Positions 1 to 10,105 of a DNA stretch of 64,000 nt are shown one piece after another. Made by a program: the position numbers and the translations under genes. Source of the DNA: Amanita rubescens (taxonomy: Eukaryota; Basidiomycota; Agaricomycetes; Agaricales; Amanitaceae); the NCBI GenBank assembly GCA_015039365.1, contig WION01000006.1, positions 957,986 to 1,021,985 on the forward strand, in the 5' to 3' direction. How positions within the stretch are numbered: the first letter of the stretch is position 1; every line of letters begins with the position of its first letter. The notes below the pieces were generated by a model that worked only from the letters and a program-made list of their open reading frames with translations, searched no databases and had not been told where the DNA came from.

Positions 1-300
1 TAAAAAATGGTACCGGCTCGGGTTATCTTGTCCTCCCTCCTAAACTAACCGACTAACCAACTGACAAATATTTCGCTTGTTTTTCATTACGTAGCCTGGC
101 GCGTGAACTGCGCGCGGCCCAGTTACAACACCACGACGGATGGAATGTAGCATGCACGCAAGTGCCTTACATTTTCCTCGTACCTTCATGATGCAGACAA
201 TCACCCAGTTATACTCGGGAACAACAAATATGTATTTTCTACCCAATTGTTGTACAGCTATAGTCATTGTATTACAAGGTAGTCATCGTCGAGGAGACGC

Positions 301-513
301 TTAGCAGGTGCAACTGTAATGTCTCAGTTAATCCACTAATACTTCATAAGAAACAGGGAACGTGCCTGTCGCCGCAGTTACACTTGTCGCCGCATGTACA
401 TCCGGCGTTGGAACATCCGTAGGAGACGGGGACATCAACGTTCTGCACAATGGAAACATTGGTTAGTATGAGTCAGTATCATGGTAAAGCATAACACTAC
501 TAACAGCGTGCAT
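301..513 (-). CDS. Metallothionein, 32 aa, three exons
   Basis: Small copper/zinc-binding cysteine-rich peptide of the cytosol. Three exons join into a clean 33-codon frame: 505-513 (Met-His-Ala), 366-442, and a 13-nt last exon 301-313 coding Cys-Thr-Cys-stop. The product has seven cysteines in GC, GCTCGD, KCNCGD and SCTC clusters and no other recognisable domain, which matches the seven-Cys fungal copper metallothioneins. The first intron is GT-AG with a CTAAC branch site; the second begins GC (gcacgt) and ends ttacag. Without splicing the second intron the frame ends in an atypical HVPCFL tail, so the spliced form is preferred. The start ATG at 513 is the first that gives a usable donor; a longer or different first exon is possible. 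Confidence 0.72.
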
Positions 514-1138
514 TATGAGAGTTGGTTTGTGAGGATGAGAAGAATTCAGATATTGGTCTTGGAAGCGACTGCCGTTTCACCCCAAGGAAGCCAGCCTTTT
601 ATGTTCTTTTCGCGCCCTGAGGCATTTTCTGTAGCGAATGAGAAGCGAGCACCTTTGCACCACCTGATCAGATTAGTGACGTTTACTAAATTGATCTTTA
701 TCAGCATGGGAGTCAAATTTCCCTAGGGCCCTATGAGTCAAGCATGTGTAAGGAACTGTAAGGAACTAAAGAAACAAACGGCAGGTCAGTTTGATGATGC
801 ATAATGATCGGCGCTGGTTCAGAAAATGCCTCAACTCAATATCAGCCACGTGGCGAGTTGACCGATCGTTTGGGTTGCTCAGGCTAAAGGTTATTGTTTT
901 AAGAATGGCAAATGCCACATCATGCCATGATGGAGCATGCCCACATTGCCCAGACGCCTCCAGATGCACATCTTTGTAAATGGAGATATGGGCATAACGT
1001 ACAAGTGTGATGAAGCTATGTATGTACTTAAGTGGAGGAGCTCGAGATCCGGAAATTTCGACGGCTAGGATCAAAGGGGTGTAAGATAGAATTATACGAT
1101 TATATGGTATGCAAGTTATAACACAGTCTAGAATTCCA
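514..1138. other. Intergenic, metallothionein upstream region
   Basis: No convincing gene seen. Short open frames on both strands lack family resemblance and coding character. The part nearest 514 should hold the metallothionein promoter; no unambiguous metal-response element could be assigned by eye. Confidence 0.4.
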
Positions 1139-1697
1139 TCAAACGACGGATATCTTTTTGATTGTCGTCTCAGGTGTGGACCTGGGGAAGGTGACGGTCA
1201 AAATACCATTTTCCATCTTCGCTGCAATTTGATCATCCTGGGCAATGATCAGAACTAATTTATCACGAACAATAAATTGTTCTTACCGTCACGCCTCGGG
1301 GGAGCTGCAAAGTTCTAGCAAACTTCCCATATCTCCGTTCTCGCATGGCGTAGCCACTCTCGTCATGGCCAGAAGAGATTTGACTTTCGCCAGATATAGT
1401 CAAGCGGCCGTTGTGAACGTCGATTTGGACATTCTCCTTGGAAAGACCAGGGAGTTCAAACGTCGGGGTTATAGTGTTGGAGTCTACATTCTCATGTAGG
1501 TCCATTCTATGGGTGTTCAGTCAGATGTTACTAGTTCGATAACGGATTAGTATTCACCTTGGCCTTAGAGTCCTTTGAAAAGCTGCGGCAGACCTACATT
1601 TGGTACGGTCATTTACTCCGCGATGCGCGACGAAAGCATCGCTGAAGAGGCGGTCAAATCCGTAAAAGGGTTCATAGAAGAACACGGAAGTTGACAT
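1139..1697 (-). CDS. Small heat shock protein, Hsp20/alpha-crystallin family
   Basis: ATP-independent holdase chaperone. Exons 1558-1697, 1287-1506 and 1139-1237 give about 153 aa. The N-terminus carries the basidiomycete Hsp20 block FYEPFYGFDRLF. The alpha-crystallin domain follows, with TFELPGLSKENVQIDV, GRLTISGES, the RRYGKFARTLQLP strand and, after the second intron, ENGILTVTFP. It ends in a short KKISVV tail. Length and order are normal for the family. The start is the ATG directly before the conserved FYEPFYGF block. It is transcribed divergently from the metacaspase, with heat-shock elements and a TATA box just upstream. Confidence 0.93.
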
Positions 1698-1760
1698 GCT
1701 TAGACTTTGGAAAGAGCGCTTTGAAGTTTTGGTTGAGTAGAGGGCGAGCAGCGCCGCCCT

Positions 1761-1767
1761 TTATATA
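1761..1767 (-). promoter_or_regulatory. TATA box of the Hsp20 gene
   Basis: TATATAA on the minus strand, about 65-70 bp upstream of the Hsp20 ATG at 1697. The position and the neighbouring heat-shock elements fit a strongly inducible promoter. Confidence 0.6.
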
Positions 1768-1781
1768 CCTGGCGTATAACA

Positions 1782-1871
1782 TTCCTTCTTGAATGAGCCA
1801 CTGACCCAGGACTTTACGGAGCCCAGTAGAGTGATCCGCAGACTTGGAGTTGTGTGACGAACATTCTAGAA
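1782..1871. promoter_or_regulatory. Heat-shock elements between Hsp20 and metacaspase
   Basis: A perfect three-unit heat-shock element GAAcaTTCtaGAA lies at 1859-1871, and a second TTCttGAA site with an adjacent TTC unit at 1782-1793. These are the inverted nGAAn repeats bound by Hsf1. They sit in the 305-bp divergent spacer, so they probably drive Hsp20 and may also affect the metacaspase. Confidence 0.75.
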
Positions 1872-2002
1872 GAGTACGACACCCTCGCTGACCCTGGCGT
1901 CCATGGAATTTCAGTTGCACTGCCATTGGCCGACAGTGGCTGTACCGTCTACTCACTGTCACTTCGTTATCGACTCCTCTCAGCGCTGACCACATTTGCG
2001 AT

Positions 2003-4546
2003 ATGAATTACGGCTACGGTTCAGATAAGAAGTATGTTGGACTCAACTATCTCTGAATTTCTTTTTACTTGATCATGAACACTCAATAATCAATATTTTA
2101 CAGTTACGCGCCCCCTCCAGGGCCTCCGCCAGTGCACCATGGGTCAGTCAGATGTAGATATGCGCGACAGATGTCCGTAATTTGATATGTCATGTCTAGA
2201 TATGCGCCTCCCCCAGGCCCTCCGCCTCCCCAGTGAGTCAGGTCTTTCGTGTGTAAACCTGTCTAACCTTTTCACGTTAGGTCTAGATATGTGCCTCCTC
2301 CGGGCCCTCCTACCCAGTGGGTCAAATCCTTGTGCATCATCTGACGCTTACACGTTGGGTCCAGTTATACACCTCCCTTTGGTTCGCCGCCTCCTCAGTG
2401 GGTCTAATCCTGTCGATGATCGACTTATCTGACTTTTTTACGCGTCAGAACTGGATTTGCTCCTCCCCCAGGCCCACCACCCACTCAGTGAGTCATATTT
2501 TGCCAGGTGTGCGCCGATCTGACGTTCCGCAGGTTTGGCCTGCCACCTCCTTACAATCCATCTGGCTATCCTGGCCAAGGGTACCATCACGGTGGTTATC
2601 CGAATCCAGGACAGTCTTATAATCAATACGGTAGCCCGCCTCCGTACGTTCAGCCGATTCGACTGAGAGTGACAAATTGACTATTTTACCAGAGGAGGTT
2701 GGCCTGGACGCCCAGGTGTGTAACGTCTTTTGTTCGACTTTCCGGATACCCCAAGCTAAGTTCTTATCAGCTGCTCCTCCGATGGCTCCCCCAGAGGGCA
2801 ATCAAACTTTTGGACCCCCGACAGCGGGAGGAAACCAGCGGTTCTACCGATATTCGCAATGCAGCGGCAAGAAGAAGGCGCTCTGTGTAAGTTGGCCAAC
2901 TTGAGCACTTCAATTGTTTATACTTTTAATAGATTGGCATCAATTATATTGGCCAGGAGAATCAGTTGGGGGGATGTATCAATGATGCATTGAATATGAG
3001 GAACTTCTTGTGTCGTATGTCTGAAGTTTACCTGCCATCCAATACTAATCTCTTGCAGGGCATTATGGATATAAAATGGAAGATATCGTATTGCTCCGAG
3101 ATGACTCGCAAAATCCTAAGGAGCTTCCAACCAAGGATAATATGGTTAGCGAATGCGGCTTTTTCCCCGTTTGGTGCGCAAGCTGACGAGGATAAAGCTC
3201 AGGGCTATGCAATGGCTCGTGAGCGATCCCAGGCCTAATGACTCATTGTTCTTCCATTGTGAATCCGGTTTTTCCAGTTGATAAAACGAAACTGAAAGGC
3301 ATCTCAGACTCAGGCCATGGTGGACAAACGCAAGATCTCAATGGTGATGAAGACGATGGCTTTGATGAAGGTATGTATTGGCACCTTTTCTCCCGGAATT
3401 CTATTCATGGTCATCTTAGTCATATATCCCGTGCGTCGTCATACTGTGCGCGACACCAGGCGACACCTGACTTTAATCGTCTGCATCAGGTTGATTACAA
3501 AAAACGTGGCCACATCGTTGACGATGTAAGTAGTTCGAGAGTTGGCCATAGCTATTCTTCCGACATTTTGACCATTAGGACTTGCACGAAATCATGGTTA
3601 AACCTTTGCCACCGGGATGCCGCCTTACTGCCATCTTCGATGTGAGCAAAATATTTCTAGAAAACTGATCTGATGCTCAATGATCTCATTTTAGTCGTGC
3701 CATTCAGGAACCGCGCTGGATCTACCATATGTTGTAAGCCTGTTCTGTTTGCTTAAGCAGCACTGGGCTCATTACGTTCTTTTAGTATTCAACCGAAGGT
3801 AAAATCAAGGAACCTAATCTGATGGCGGAAGCAGGAAAGGGCGCGCTATCGGTTTTTACTGCTTATGAGCGTCACAATATCCTGGGCGCTGTCAAGGGTG
3901 CAGTGGATCTTGTCAAAGTTGCAACAGGCAATACTCGCCAAGCTCAAGCTCAAAGGACAACCAGGCAGACCAAAACGAGTCCAGCAGATGCTGTATGTTT
4001 CTAATCTCAGTACAAGCCGAGGCATGACACCATCCCCAGATCTCGTGGGGCGGATGCAAAGATTCGCAAACTAGCGCTGATACACAAGAGGCGGGTCGAG
4101 CAACGGGCGCGATGAGTTATGTACGCGTCTACACCATTTTAATGCAATCGCATGCTGAATCGTTCTTGGTCACCTAGGCATTCATCACCTCTCTTGGTAA
4201 GTTTTTGACCGCACTCTCATGATCTCTTCTAAAACGGATGTCCAGAGCAAAATCCACAACAAACCTATCAGCAATTGCTCGTTAACATCCGAAATATTCT
4301 CAGCGGAAAGTACAGCCAGAAACCTCAGGTGTGTATCGCTCTTCGTTACTAGACCGCCAGTTGATCACTTATATGTCAGCTTTCGTGTTCACACCCAATG
4401 GTAAGGTTAATACACATGCCATCTGCACGTTTCATTTACCTTGTTTAAAGGATACAAACATCTTATTCATATATCATGTCTTATGTACATTATTTCGTCT
4501 CGCTCCTGCACCGCCACCCTGTCTCCCACATTGCTGCACAGTCTGA
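2003..4546 (+). CDS. Type I metacaspase with Pro-rich prodomain
   Basis: Calcium-dependent Arg/Lys-specific cysteine protease (clan CD, C14B) linked to stress, protein quality control and cell death in fungi. The N-terminus is a Q/P/Y/G-rich prodomain made of repeated YAPPPGPPP modules, then a Gly/Tyr/Pro-rich stretch. The p20 domain starts at KKKALC-IGINYIGQ with GGCINDALNMRNFL. The catalytic His is in FFHYSGHGGQ, formed across an intron, and the catalytic Cys in IFDSCHSGTALDLPYV, also split by an intron. Acidic DLNGDEDDGFDE follows the His. The C-terminal half has TSADTQEAGRATGAMSYAFI and QQLLVNIRNILSGKYSQKPQ. At least fifteen exons are needed. The canonical end around DTNILFI is followed by about 25 extra residues; the stop lies in a relic of another gene. 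Confidence 0.93.
2104..2532 (+). repeat. Tandem exon-intron cassettes in the metacaspase prodomain
   Basis: Five short exons (2104-2142, 2200-2232, 2287-2316, 2365-2397, 2449-2487) each encode one YxPPPGPPP module. They are separated by introns of about 45-60 bp that are themselves related (donors gtgagtc / gtgggtc, followed by similar interiors). The period is about 80-95 bp. Each exon begins with one base and ends with two bases of a split codon, so all have the same phase and lengths divisible by three. Confidence 0.85.
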
Positions 4547-4640
4547 CCGTAACAAGACTTCACCAGACACCAAAGGCGAGTAATGTTCATCTCCTGGGCA
4601 CAGCCTTTGTTAGCAAACTGACAGGGCGCAGATTATCAGG
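4541..4640 (+). pseudogene. Relic of an AIG2-like gene (exon 2, intron, start of exon 3)
   Basis: This stretch closely matches 10261-10360 in the AIG2-like gene downstream, including the GC-type donor (gcgagt), the interior TTCATxTCCTGGGCACAGCC, the acceptor CAAACTGACAG and the first bases of the next exon. Because the intron is present, the copy arose by DNA duplication. It carries changes in the coding parts and no surrounding frame, so it is non-functional. It overlaps the metacaspase stop codon. Confidence 0.75.
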
Positions 4641-4749
4641 CGATGATCCGATGAGGTCAGCGCTTTCATTACTGTGCGTATTTCCTCCGTTCTACCATTA
4701 TCGAGTGCCAACCGACGAATGTGACAAGATGAACGTTGGATTAAAGACG

Positions 4750-5470
4750 TTATTTCTCTTTCGTAGGGCTGATCATTGTGCAGGGAGGGGTGGTAAACCC
4801 GTGTAAATGGAGATGTTCCAGTAAAGGCGCAGTGAACATCGTGGCAAAGGTTAAAGAGATTTCGAGAAGCCGAAGGCGAGGAAGGCGTATAATGGGAAGC
4901 TGGGAATGAGGCATGATGCGGTGGAAGGTGGTGATGACGTGTAACTGTTCAATATTTTCTAATTGGGATAGAACTCCCCACATATTATTGCTGTAGTAGT
5001 CGCCAAACTCTTTGCAGGACATTTTGAGCTTTGTCAGTTGTGACCAAGGGAATTGCCATGTTGGCCGCCCGCATTTGAAGAGGGCTACTAGATCAAGTTC
5101 AATTAGGTGCGGCGCGATTTGGAATGCATTATACTGCATCGGGGCTAGGGAATGGGGTATAGACACCTCCACCGGCGACATAGACGACTGGTGGATCACT
5201 GCCAGCGTTGAAGCAGCATCTCTGTCTTCCTGGCGCCGCCTGAGCCTCACGAATCAGAAGTTGCCCTCGCTTGGCTGCAGTATCGGTATAAGAAACACAA
5301 AACTCGACCGTAACTGTTCGTTCATATCCTCGCCTTTGTCTGTCCAATCTGACCACCGAATTTAACAGCGACCATAACCGCGTATTCATCAGTAGCCGCT
5401 AATATTCCCCATCATATGTAAATCAAAGTGGGTGACGCCGAGGCCTCTCCACTTACAAGCCAAAGGTGCA
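4750..5470 (-). CDS. F-box/LRR-like protein, possibly degenerate
   Basis: The C-terminal exon (to 4750) reads as leucine-rich repeats: LIELDLVALF, LTKLKMSC, LENIEQLHVI, LPRLRLLEISL and LLEHLHLHGF. The upstream segment has ACKWRGLGV and MNTRLWSLL, which resemble the WR.IA...TP.LWS part that follows the F-box in the large Agaricomycete F-box/LRR family (substrate receptors of SCF ubiquitin ligases). No clean F-box or start could be joined, and a frame change is needed near 5240, so exon boundaries are uncertain and the gene may be broken. Confidence 0.45.
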
Positions 5471-5479
5471 CCTTCAAAT

Positions 5480-6840
5480 TCTTACCTCTTCTCCTGCAAC
5501 CTGATGGTCTATGACAGCATCGTGCGATGAACAGCTATTAATGGATTTCTGTACGAAGGCATGACAATACGCAGAGGCTAATAAGGCAAAAAATTGCTTC
5601 GTGGGAGACCTTGTCGTGCACATCGACATGGAACAAGGAGGACCTATTGCGACCCTTTCCCACTGACTTGGGCTCTCTACCACGCAACGATGGTGTATGT
5701 GGGCTGCGCATCCTGTACGGCGCAAGGATGGATTCGAAAACAGGTCATGCAGGGCACCGAGGTCACGATTTGGATAATGGTGGGCAAAGGGTGCCATGGA
5801 TAGAGGATGTGACCAACGCCGCAGATGGAGCACTGAGGAAGTTGATGCGTTCGAATGGACGATTGCACCTCGATGCCTCTGACCTCACATCAGCACCAAT
5901 GTTCGCCTGTTGTAGTAACAGCCCATACCGCAGAAATACCCAATGTGCAGAGGTACGGTCGCTGCTGCCATGCAACCTCTCGTATCGCAACTCACTTCCA
6001 CAGGCCACACCCTCCGCACATCCATCTCTCTTTCTCAGTCAACAAACATCATAACGGGAACTTTGGCGCGATGGAAGTGTATTACAAAAGCAATTAAGAA
6101 GGCGAAGATCGACTGTGGATCGCGCCAGTCGAAGCAACTCTCCAACGTCACATTCATATCCCTCTCACTCTTTCTCTCCAATCTAGCTACCAAATCTCAG
6201 CACCACCGCGCATTTATCACCCCTAGCGCACGATCCGTCGGTCTAGCTATGAGTCGGCCATTGACACAGGTGAAATCGAGAGGCACACCCACAAACCCTT
6301 TCATTCAAGACGGTGATGTTGAATGACCTCGAACCTTTGTTTCATCGATGATGCGGGAGAGCATCCAGCCCGGTTTTCTTCAAATCCCTAGGAGCACAGC
6401 GACGCGATAACATGCATCATCTCGTTGGGCGTGGGCCCCGTGGCAGATGCGCTGCTTGTCCTGCTTCATGTCCTGAGACAACATAAAAGGTACGATGCAA
6501 AATGAGTATCTCACCTTTGACTCGAGTTGACTTAGGCTCTTGTTAATACGCGTGTCACTCGTTTATGCATCAACTGCCCATCCACTCGTCTCGCAACAGC
6601 TGGCATTTGCCGGAGCCCGTTTGGCGAAACTTGCTTGCTTCGCAACATATCTTAGATCTAGGCATGGAGAATGAATAGAACAAGAATAAAAATTGTGCCT
6701 ACATGACCGTTCGGTGCTGAGAATCCCGTGCCGATCCATACCGTAAGGAGTGACCGATCGTCGCGGGTGCATAAAACCCCTCGCCCGTCTCACCTTTCAC
6801 GTTGCGCGTTACCTCCAACCTTGCACTCGCTATTACTTTA
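5480..6840. other. No gene recognised
   Basis: Several overlapping open frames of 60-150 codons occur on both strands, but none shows a recognisable domain or a consistent exon chain. The proximal part may hold the first exons of the F-box/LRR-like gene. Confidence 0.35.
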
Positions 6841-6849
6841 GACATTATT

Positions 6850-7110
6850 TTCCAGGTGTGTCCAAGTCACTTTTCGTCCAGTTCAATACTGATGCAGTAA
6901 TGTGAAAGTTGAACAGATGGCATCCATTGGCAGGTCTGAGACACTACCGTGCTCGTCATTGAATTCCCTACTCATTTTAGCACTAGGATCTGGCACCGTC
7001 ATTTTGGAGGTGCGTTCCAATAACCTTTCAGTTCCAGATCAATACTGATGTCCGTAACCTGAAAGCTATTAAACCGATGGCACCCAGGCCGGAGAGACTG
7101 AGACATAGCT
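6850..7110 (+). repeat. Diverged tandem duplication around a start codon
   Basis: Two copies of about 100 bp, at 6850-6950 and 7010-7110, share a GTG(T/C)GT-like donor, TTCAATACTGATG / ATCAATACTGATG, a TGAAAG block and then ATGGCA followed by a GAGA(C/T) segment. Both contain an ATG and a possible intron. The second copy supplies the start of the coiled-coil gene. Confidence 0.55.
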
Positions 7111-7696
7111 CCAATACCACGCCCAGTTATCATGGTGAGCCCAGATAATTTTTTCTCTAGATTGGCAACGCTGATGTGAATAACTTATAGGAGAACCATC
7201 AGATACAAAAATGAATCCCCCAGTTCCGAAAGTCCAGGTACAAAACGACTTACTCAAATATAAGGCGGAACTCAAGGCACACACTCAACGTCTCGAGGCA
7301 CACAATCAACGTTTCGAGGAACGCGTCGAGGAACATATTGATGCCTATGAGAAAGAATCGAAAACTGCCAAAGCGTTAAACAGGAAACTGGAGAGAGATG
7401 TGAGGGAGCTGAAGGAAAGGGTCAACAAGGTAAGTCATTTATGATTCAAATTCATTGAAAACTCAAGTATTGGGTAGCTTGAACCTACCGTGGCTCATAT
7501 CCACCGTCGAATTGTCCTGAATGATGCACGAAACAAGCTGAAGTCTTCGTACGGCTACAAGTTCGATTTTGGCGATTCCGTTGAAAAACGCGTTCAAGAT
7601 TTCCTTCCGAAGGTAACCGAGAAGGACTCGGCACTTCTTACAGCTGGCTTTCTCGGATGGCTCCATCCACGCTCAAGGGAACAGAGCCGCGCATGA
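7077..7696 (+). CDS. Coiled-coil protein, unknown function
   Basis: Start ATG at 7077 (MAPRPERLRHSS) joins through a short intron (about 7138-7190) to an exon at 7191. That exon is rich in Lys, Glu, Arg and Leu heptads (ELKAHTQRLEAHNQRFEERV, KALNRKLERDVRELKERV), clearly a coiled coil of about 60 residues. Another intron (7431-7478) leads to LEPTVAHIHRRIVLNDARNK and a stop at 7694-7696. The product is about 165 aa. No domain is recognised. It lies just upstream of the kinase-fold gene on the same strand. A further small intron near the end is possible. Confidence 0.5.
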
Positions 7697-8076
7697 AGCC
7701 ACCCTAGAGAGCAAATTACTTGCTGTCTCGCTTGGCGACGACTTACCCTTGGAACGACGTGATAACATGCTCAAACTTCTCAGATTCGCATATGACGTGT
7801 AACCTTAGCAAGTTCCGACCTCGGAGATACCCCTACCGTACTATACAAGTTTACTATACTCCAGCGTATCGCGTTACCCGTACATATACTATAGTAATTG
7901 ATGGCTTCAGTCATCAACAAAGTTAGATTGGTCCCCGTCTATTACAAGAGATTACAATTGTATTCCCGCCATGTTATAAGCACACAATGATTATTATAAT
8001 TCAATTACAATGTAAATAATGGACCAACGGCCTCAACAAGTGCCGCTCCACGAGTGGGTAGGAGTCTGCTGCTGTG

Positions 8077-9970
8077 ATGTCAACCGACTCCGCCGCGTCC
8101 TCTCCTACGCTTAGGCAGCTGCTCAATGGTGTCAATCTTACCGAGACATTCGATCAAATAGGTGGCAGATCTCGAAAAACCAGAGGCACAACCCGTCGCG
8201 AGAAACTGGTGAGACCAAAGTTGACCACCGTGACATTCACAAACAACGAAGCATTGGACAAAGAGGTCCAAGACTTCCTCGCCGAGAACGGGGATATTCC
8301 TGCATCAAAAGATACGATCGGTATATTTGCAGGCCAAGAAAAAATACTCGTCGCCAAGAAAAAAAATACTTGGACGCACGAAACAGCCTTCACCAATGCC
8401 TTAGCCCACCCGCTCGAAGTTGCAACATTCTGTGTCATAGACATTGTTCAGCATAACAAATATCAGTTTCCTACCCTCAATACGTCCAACGAGGATGGCG
8501 CGTGGGCGATGCCAGATTTAACATCCAAGGTGAATAAAGGTGTTGGGATACCCTTCGATCTGTTCAACCTCCTTGCGGAGCTGAAGACCGTTTGTGTCCT
8601 TCATGAGGGTGTCATAGAATATATTCTACAACATGCTGTTCCAGGAGAAAGTTGGGCTGAAGGCAAATTCGATCCCGATGAAGCTCCCTCCGGCCAACGT
8701 GTACGGTACAAGAAAGTAGCCGAGTCCATGCTACGACAGGTGTGATAGCTTCTATCTCCAGTCGTGGATTTTGAATATAATGTAATTTAGGTCTATCTAC
8801 AGATGGTCCCTCGTACCGCCATACGAATCGACGCCATCCCAGTGACCTCTGCATCCCCTAATTCCCATTCTCCTCACACCACCGTAATCGACACCGCGTC
8901 GATGTCCTCTACTTCGTCCAACTCGCTAATCAGCGTATCACCATTGTATAATTGTCTTTCCAACTACAACAAGACATTGATTGTGAGACGCTCATCCGAT
9001 TTGAGCGTTGGCGCCATCGACATCTTCGGAACGTACGAACCGCAGGATCTCCTTCCTATCTTCGTCACAATCATCTATAAGCAGTTCAAAGAAAACTGTG
9101 AGTTGCAGACTGTGGGGAGGCTTCGAGAAATTGAAGATAACCAGTATGAGCTCCAAGAGGCGGATGACAACGATGTCGATGTCAATGTCAATGTCAAGAG
9201 GTACCGTGCAAGTAATATGACGGAAACCTGGCAATCGCCTTCATTTTGTACGTTCCCTTTTATTTCGTTGACAAAGGCTCATTGGCTTTACAGATCACAT
9301 ACGACTACGACATCCGTGGCTATGGCGGAATAAAATATATATTCTCTGACGATCGCACATTGTTATCGGCATGGACTCCTCAGCGGAGGACCGGCAACAG
9401 TGAAATACCCCCTCCTACCATTACACCACATATTACGATCGTTGCGCGCGTTGCGGCTGGTGTATCCGGAGAGACATTTATTGCTAAATGTGATGGCGGT
9501 CCTCACCTTGTTTATAAAGAAATACCGCTCGATGATGATCATCTTCAATATGCAAGAACCGAGGTAATGATGTACGATGGTCCACTTGCCTCACTCCAGG
9601 GAACTCTTGTTCCTGCCCTCTATGGAGTATTCCATGAACCAGAAGACAATTATGCGGTTTTGTTAATGGAGTACGTCGCAAAACCTCTGGGAAATGATTG
9701 GAACGAAGTTTCTCCCATACATTTATTTCTCCGTACATTTTAAACGAGTTAATTCTTATCATCTGAACCAGCGCGCTAGCAGATGAACTAATAGGAAAGC
9801 TCCGTGCAGCTGGTGTCGAGCATGGCGATTGGGCTCCACGAAACATCTGCCTCCATCACGGAAAGGTGCGAGTTATTGATTTTACGCATTCGTACTTGAT
9901 CGCGCCCGTCCCGCTTATGAGAAAACCGTCGAGACTTCAAAAATTGCGCCCAGAAATAGATTTGACATGA
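8077..9970 (+). CDS. Protein-kinase-fold protein with unknown N-terminal domain
   Basis: About 600 aa in at least four exons. The N-terminal 220 residues (TFTNNEALDKEVQDFLAENG onward) match no family I can name; a second block (PLYNCLSNYNKTLIVRR) precedes the kinase fold. The C-terminal domain has a Gly-rich loop (GVSGETF), a candidate Lys in LVYKEI, the hinge MEYVAKPLG, the catalytic loop HGDWAPRNI (HxDxxxxN) and IDFTHS in place of DFG. This is the small atypical kinase seen in large numbers in Agaricomycetes, often C-terminal in multi-domain proteins, sometimes in Crinkler-type proteins. The junction near 9248-9294 is unresolved: the obvious GT-AG pair shifts the frame. The last intron is near 9740. 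Confidence 0.6.
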
Positions 9971-10105
9971 TAGGCAGAGCTTACTTAGAGTGAAGATTGA
10001 TGGCGACGTATGCATTAGACATGTACAGTGTATATTCCCGCGGCTTCTATGCCGTAAGCGATAAAAAGAACAGCCTGGGTAGCAGTATGCTTGCCAGTAA
10101 CACCG

